From: CAYIEH01 sp964362385 | GTDB lineage: Bacteria > Patescibacteriota > Minisyncoccia > UBA6257 > UBA9933 | Assembly: GCA_964362385.1 (NCBI GenBank) | Contig: CAYIEH010000019.1 | Span: 1-11,365, forward strand | Direction of reading: 5' to 3' | Length of the DNA stretch: 11,365 nt | Shown: positions 11,188 through 11,365 of the stretch, one piece after another | Numbering within the stretch: the first letter of the stretch is position 1 | How the letters are laid out: each line of letters begins with the position of its first letter | Program-made: the position numbers and the translations under genes | Notes under the pieces: generated by a model | Told to the model about the DNA's origin: nothing | The model's database searches: none | What the model saw: the letters and a program-made list of their open reading frames with translations, nothing else

Positions 11188-11222
11188 GCGAGCATAGTTC
11201 AGTGGTAGAACGCTGTCCTGAC
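11188..11222 (+). pseudogene. tRNA 5' half (Val-GAC type), copy 1, broken in the anticodon loop
   Basis: The sequence follows tRNA layout for 35 bases: acceptor strand GCGAGCA, TA, D-arm GTTC-AGTGGTA-GAAC, G, anticodon stem CTGTC, then loop bases CTGAC, which would place anticodon GAC (Val). It stops there. No matching GACAG stem, T-arm or acceptor 3' strand follows, so it cannot be a working tRNA. Confidence 0.7.
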
Positions 11223-11224
11223 CT

Positions 11225-11264
11225 GTCCGCGTGCCGTCGGCCAAAGCCTATGGCGACGCGAGAC
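11225..11264. repeat. Compound GC-rich hairpin following the first tRNA half
   Basis: GTC-CGCGT-GCC (11225-11235) pairs with GGC-ACGCG-GAC (11252-11264) with single-base bulges at 11255 and 11261. An inner GGC/GCC stem (11239-11241 with 11246-11248) closes a CAAA loop. It has words in common with the ligA inserts (GCCAAAG and ATGGCGA). Confidence 0.55.
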
Positions 11265-11283
11265 CGAACAACCGAAATTTTAT

Positions 11284-11318
11284 GGGCACATAGTTCAGTG
11301 GTAGAACGCTGTCCTGAC
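11284..11318 (+). pseudogene. tRNA 5' half (Val-GAC type), copy 2, broken at the same base
   Basis: Acceptor strand GGGCACA, then the same TA, D-arm GTTC-AGTGGTA-GAAC, G, CTGTC and CTGAC as copy 1 (identical from the base before TA to the break). It ends after the third anticodon base and runs into GC-rich DNA, with no tRNA 3' half. Confidence 0.7.
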
Positions 11319-11344
11319 CCGCCCGCCTTGACTTCGCCGATACT

Positions 11345-11365
11345 GGGCGTATAGCTCAGTGGTAG
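11345..11365 (+). tRNA. tRNA 5' end, possibly an intact gene continuing past the window
   Basis: GGGCGTA, TA, GCTC, AGTGGTA, G is the first 21 bases of a standard tRNA (acceptor strand and D-arm). The window ends here. With a GCTC D-stem and GGGCGTA acceptor it looks more canonical than the two upstream copies and may be the complete gene; identity cannot be read without the anticodon. Confidence 0.5.

Noticed and set aside
11188..11318. tRNA genes interrupted by a group I or other intron, or split tRNAs
   Set aside because: The sequence after each half is only about 30-60 bases of hairpin DNA, and no matching anticodon-stem 3' strand or T-arm appears before the next 5' half.
11188..11365. 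A CRISPR array
   Set aside because: The repeated unit is clearly a tRNA 5' half, there are only three copies, and spacers are uneven and palindromic.

Overview
The window looks like part of a small, AT-rich bacterial chromosome. It is most likely from the candidate phyla radiation (Patescibacteria, Parcubacteria-like), but that placement is inference. It rests on compact gene order, short versions of Rel and DprA, near-absence of Shine-Dalgarno sites, and heptameric and palindromic repeats at gene edges and inside a core gene. Stops TAA, TGA (rel) and TAG (topA) all end proteins where the families should end. The code therefore looks standard, with no sign of TGA recoding as in SR1/Gracilibacteria.

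Layout. Positions 1-2422 hold the replication-origin neighbourhood: dnaN (minus strand, 3' part cut by the window edge), an AT-rich dnaN-dnaA spacer, dnaA (minus), a divergent promoter region, then rpmH and rnpA (plus). The dnaN-dnaA spacer has a perfect DnaA box, a GGGG tract, three TAG trinucleotides and an all-A/T stretch, the order of parts of a bacterial basal unwinding system. A second perfect DnaA box lies between dnaA and rpmH. Positions 2790-6899 hold a short RelA/SpoT-type (p)ppGpp enzyme and NAD-dependent DNA ligase, both minus strand. A one-gene plus-strand unit follows at 6951-7287, with a consensus promoter, consensus ribosome binding site and strong terminator around an unknown 65-residue protein. 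Positions 7317-10329 hold topA and dprA (minus), divergent from a PilO-like protein and a small membrane protein (plus). The last 180 bases hold three same-direction 5' parts of tRNA genes separated by GC-rich hairpin DNA.

The genes cover replication initiation (DnaA, sliding clamp), nick sealing (LigA), supercoil control (TopA), single-strand DNA handling (DprA), the ribosome and RNase P (L34, RnpA) and the stringent response (Rel).

The most unusual feature is a repeat system. LigA carries two in-frame inserts (38 and 17 residues) made of GC-rich palindromic DNA framed by 7-bp direct repeats. The two share CCCGTTTCG-N12-CGAGGCGAGCGA with identical spacing but in opposite orientation. Heptamers of the same general type flank topA and dprA, and hairpin DNA of similar style follows the tRNA 5' halves. 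This suggests a family of small non-coding mobile or expanding elements tolerated inside essential genes.
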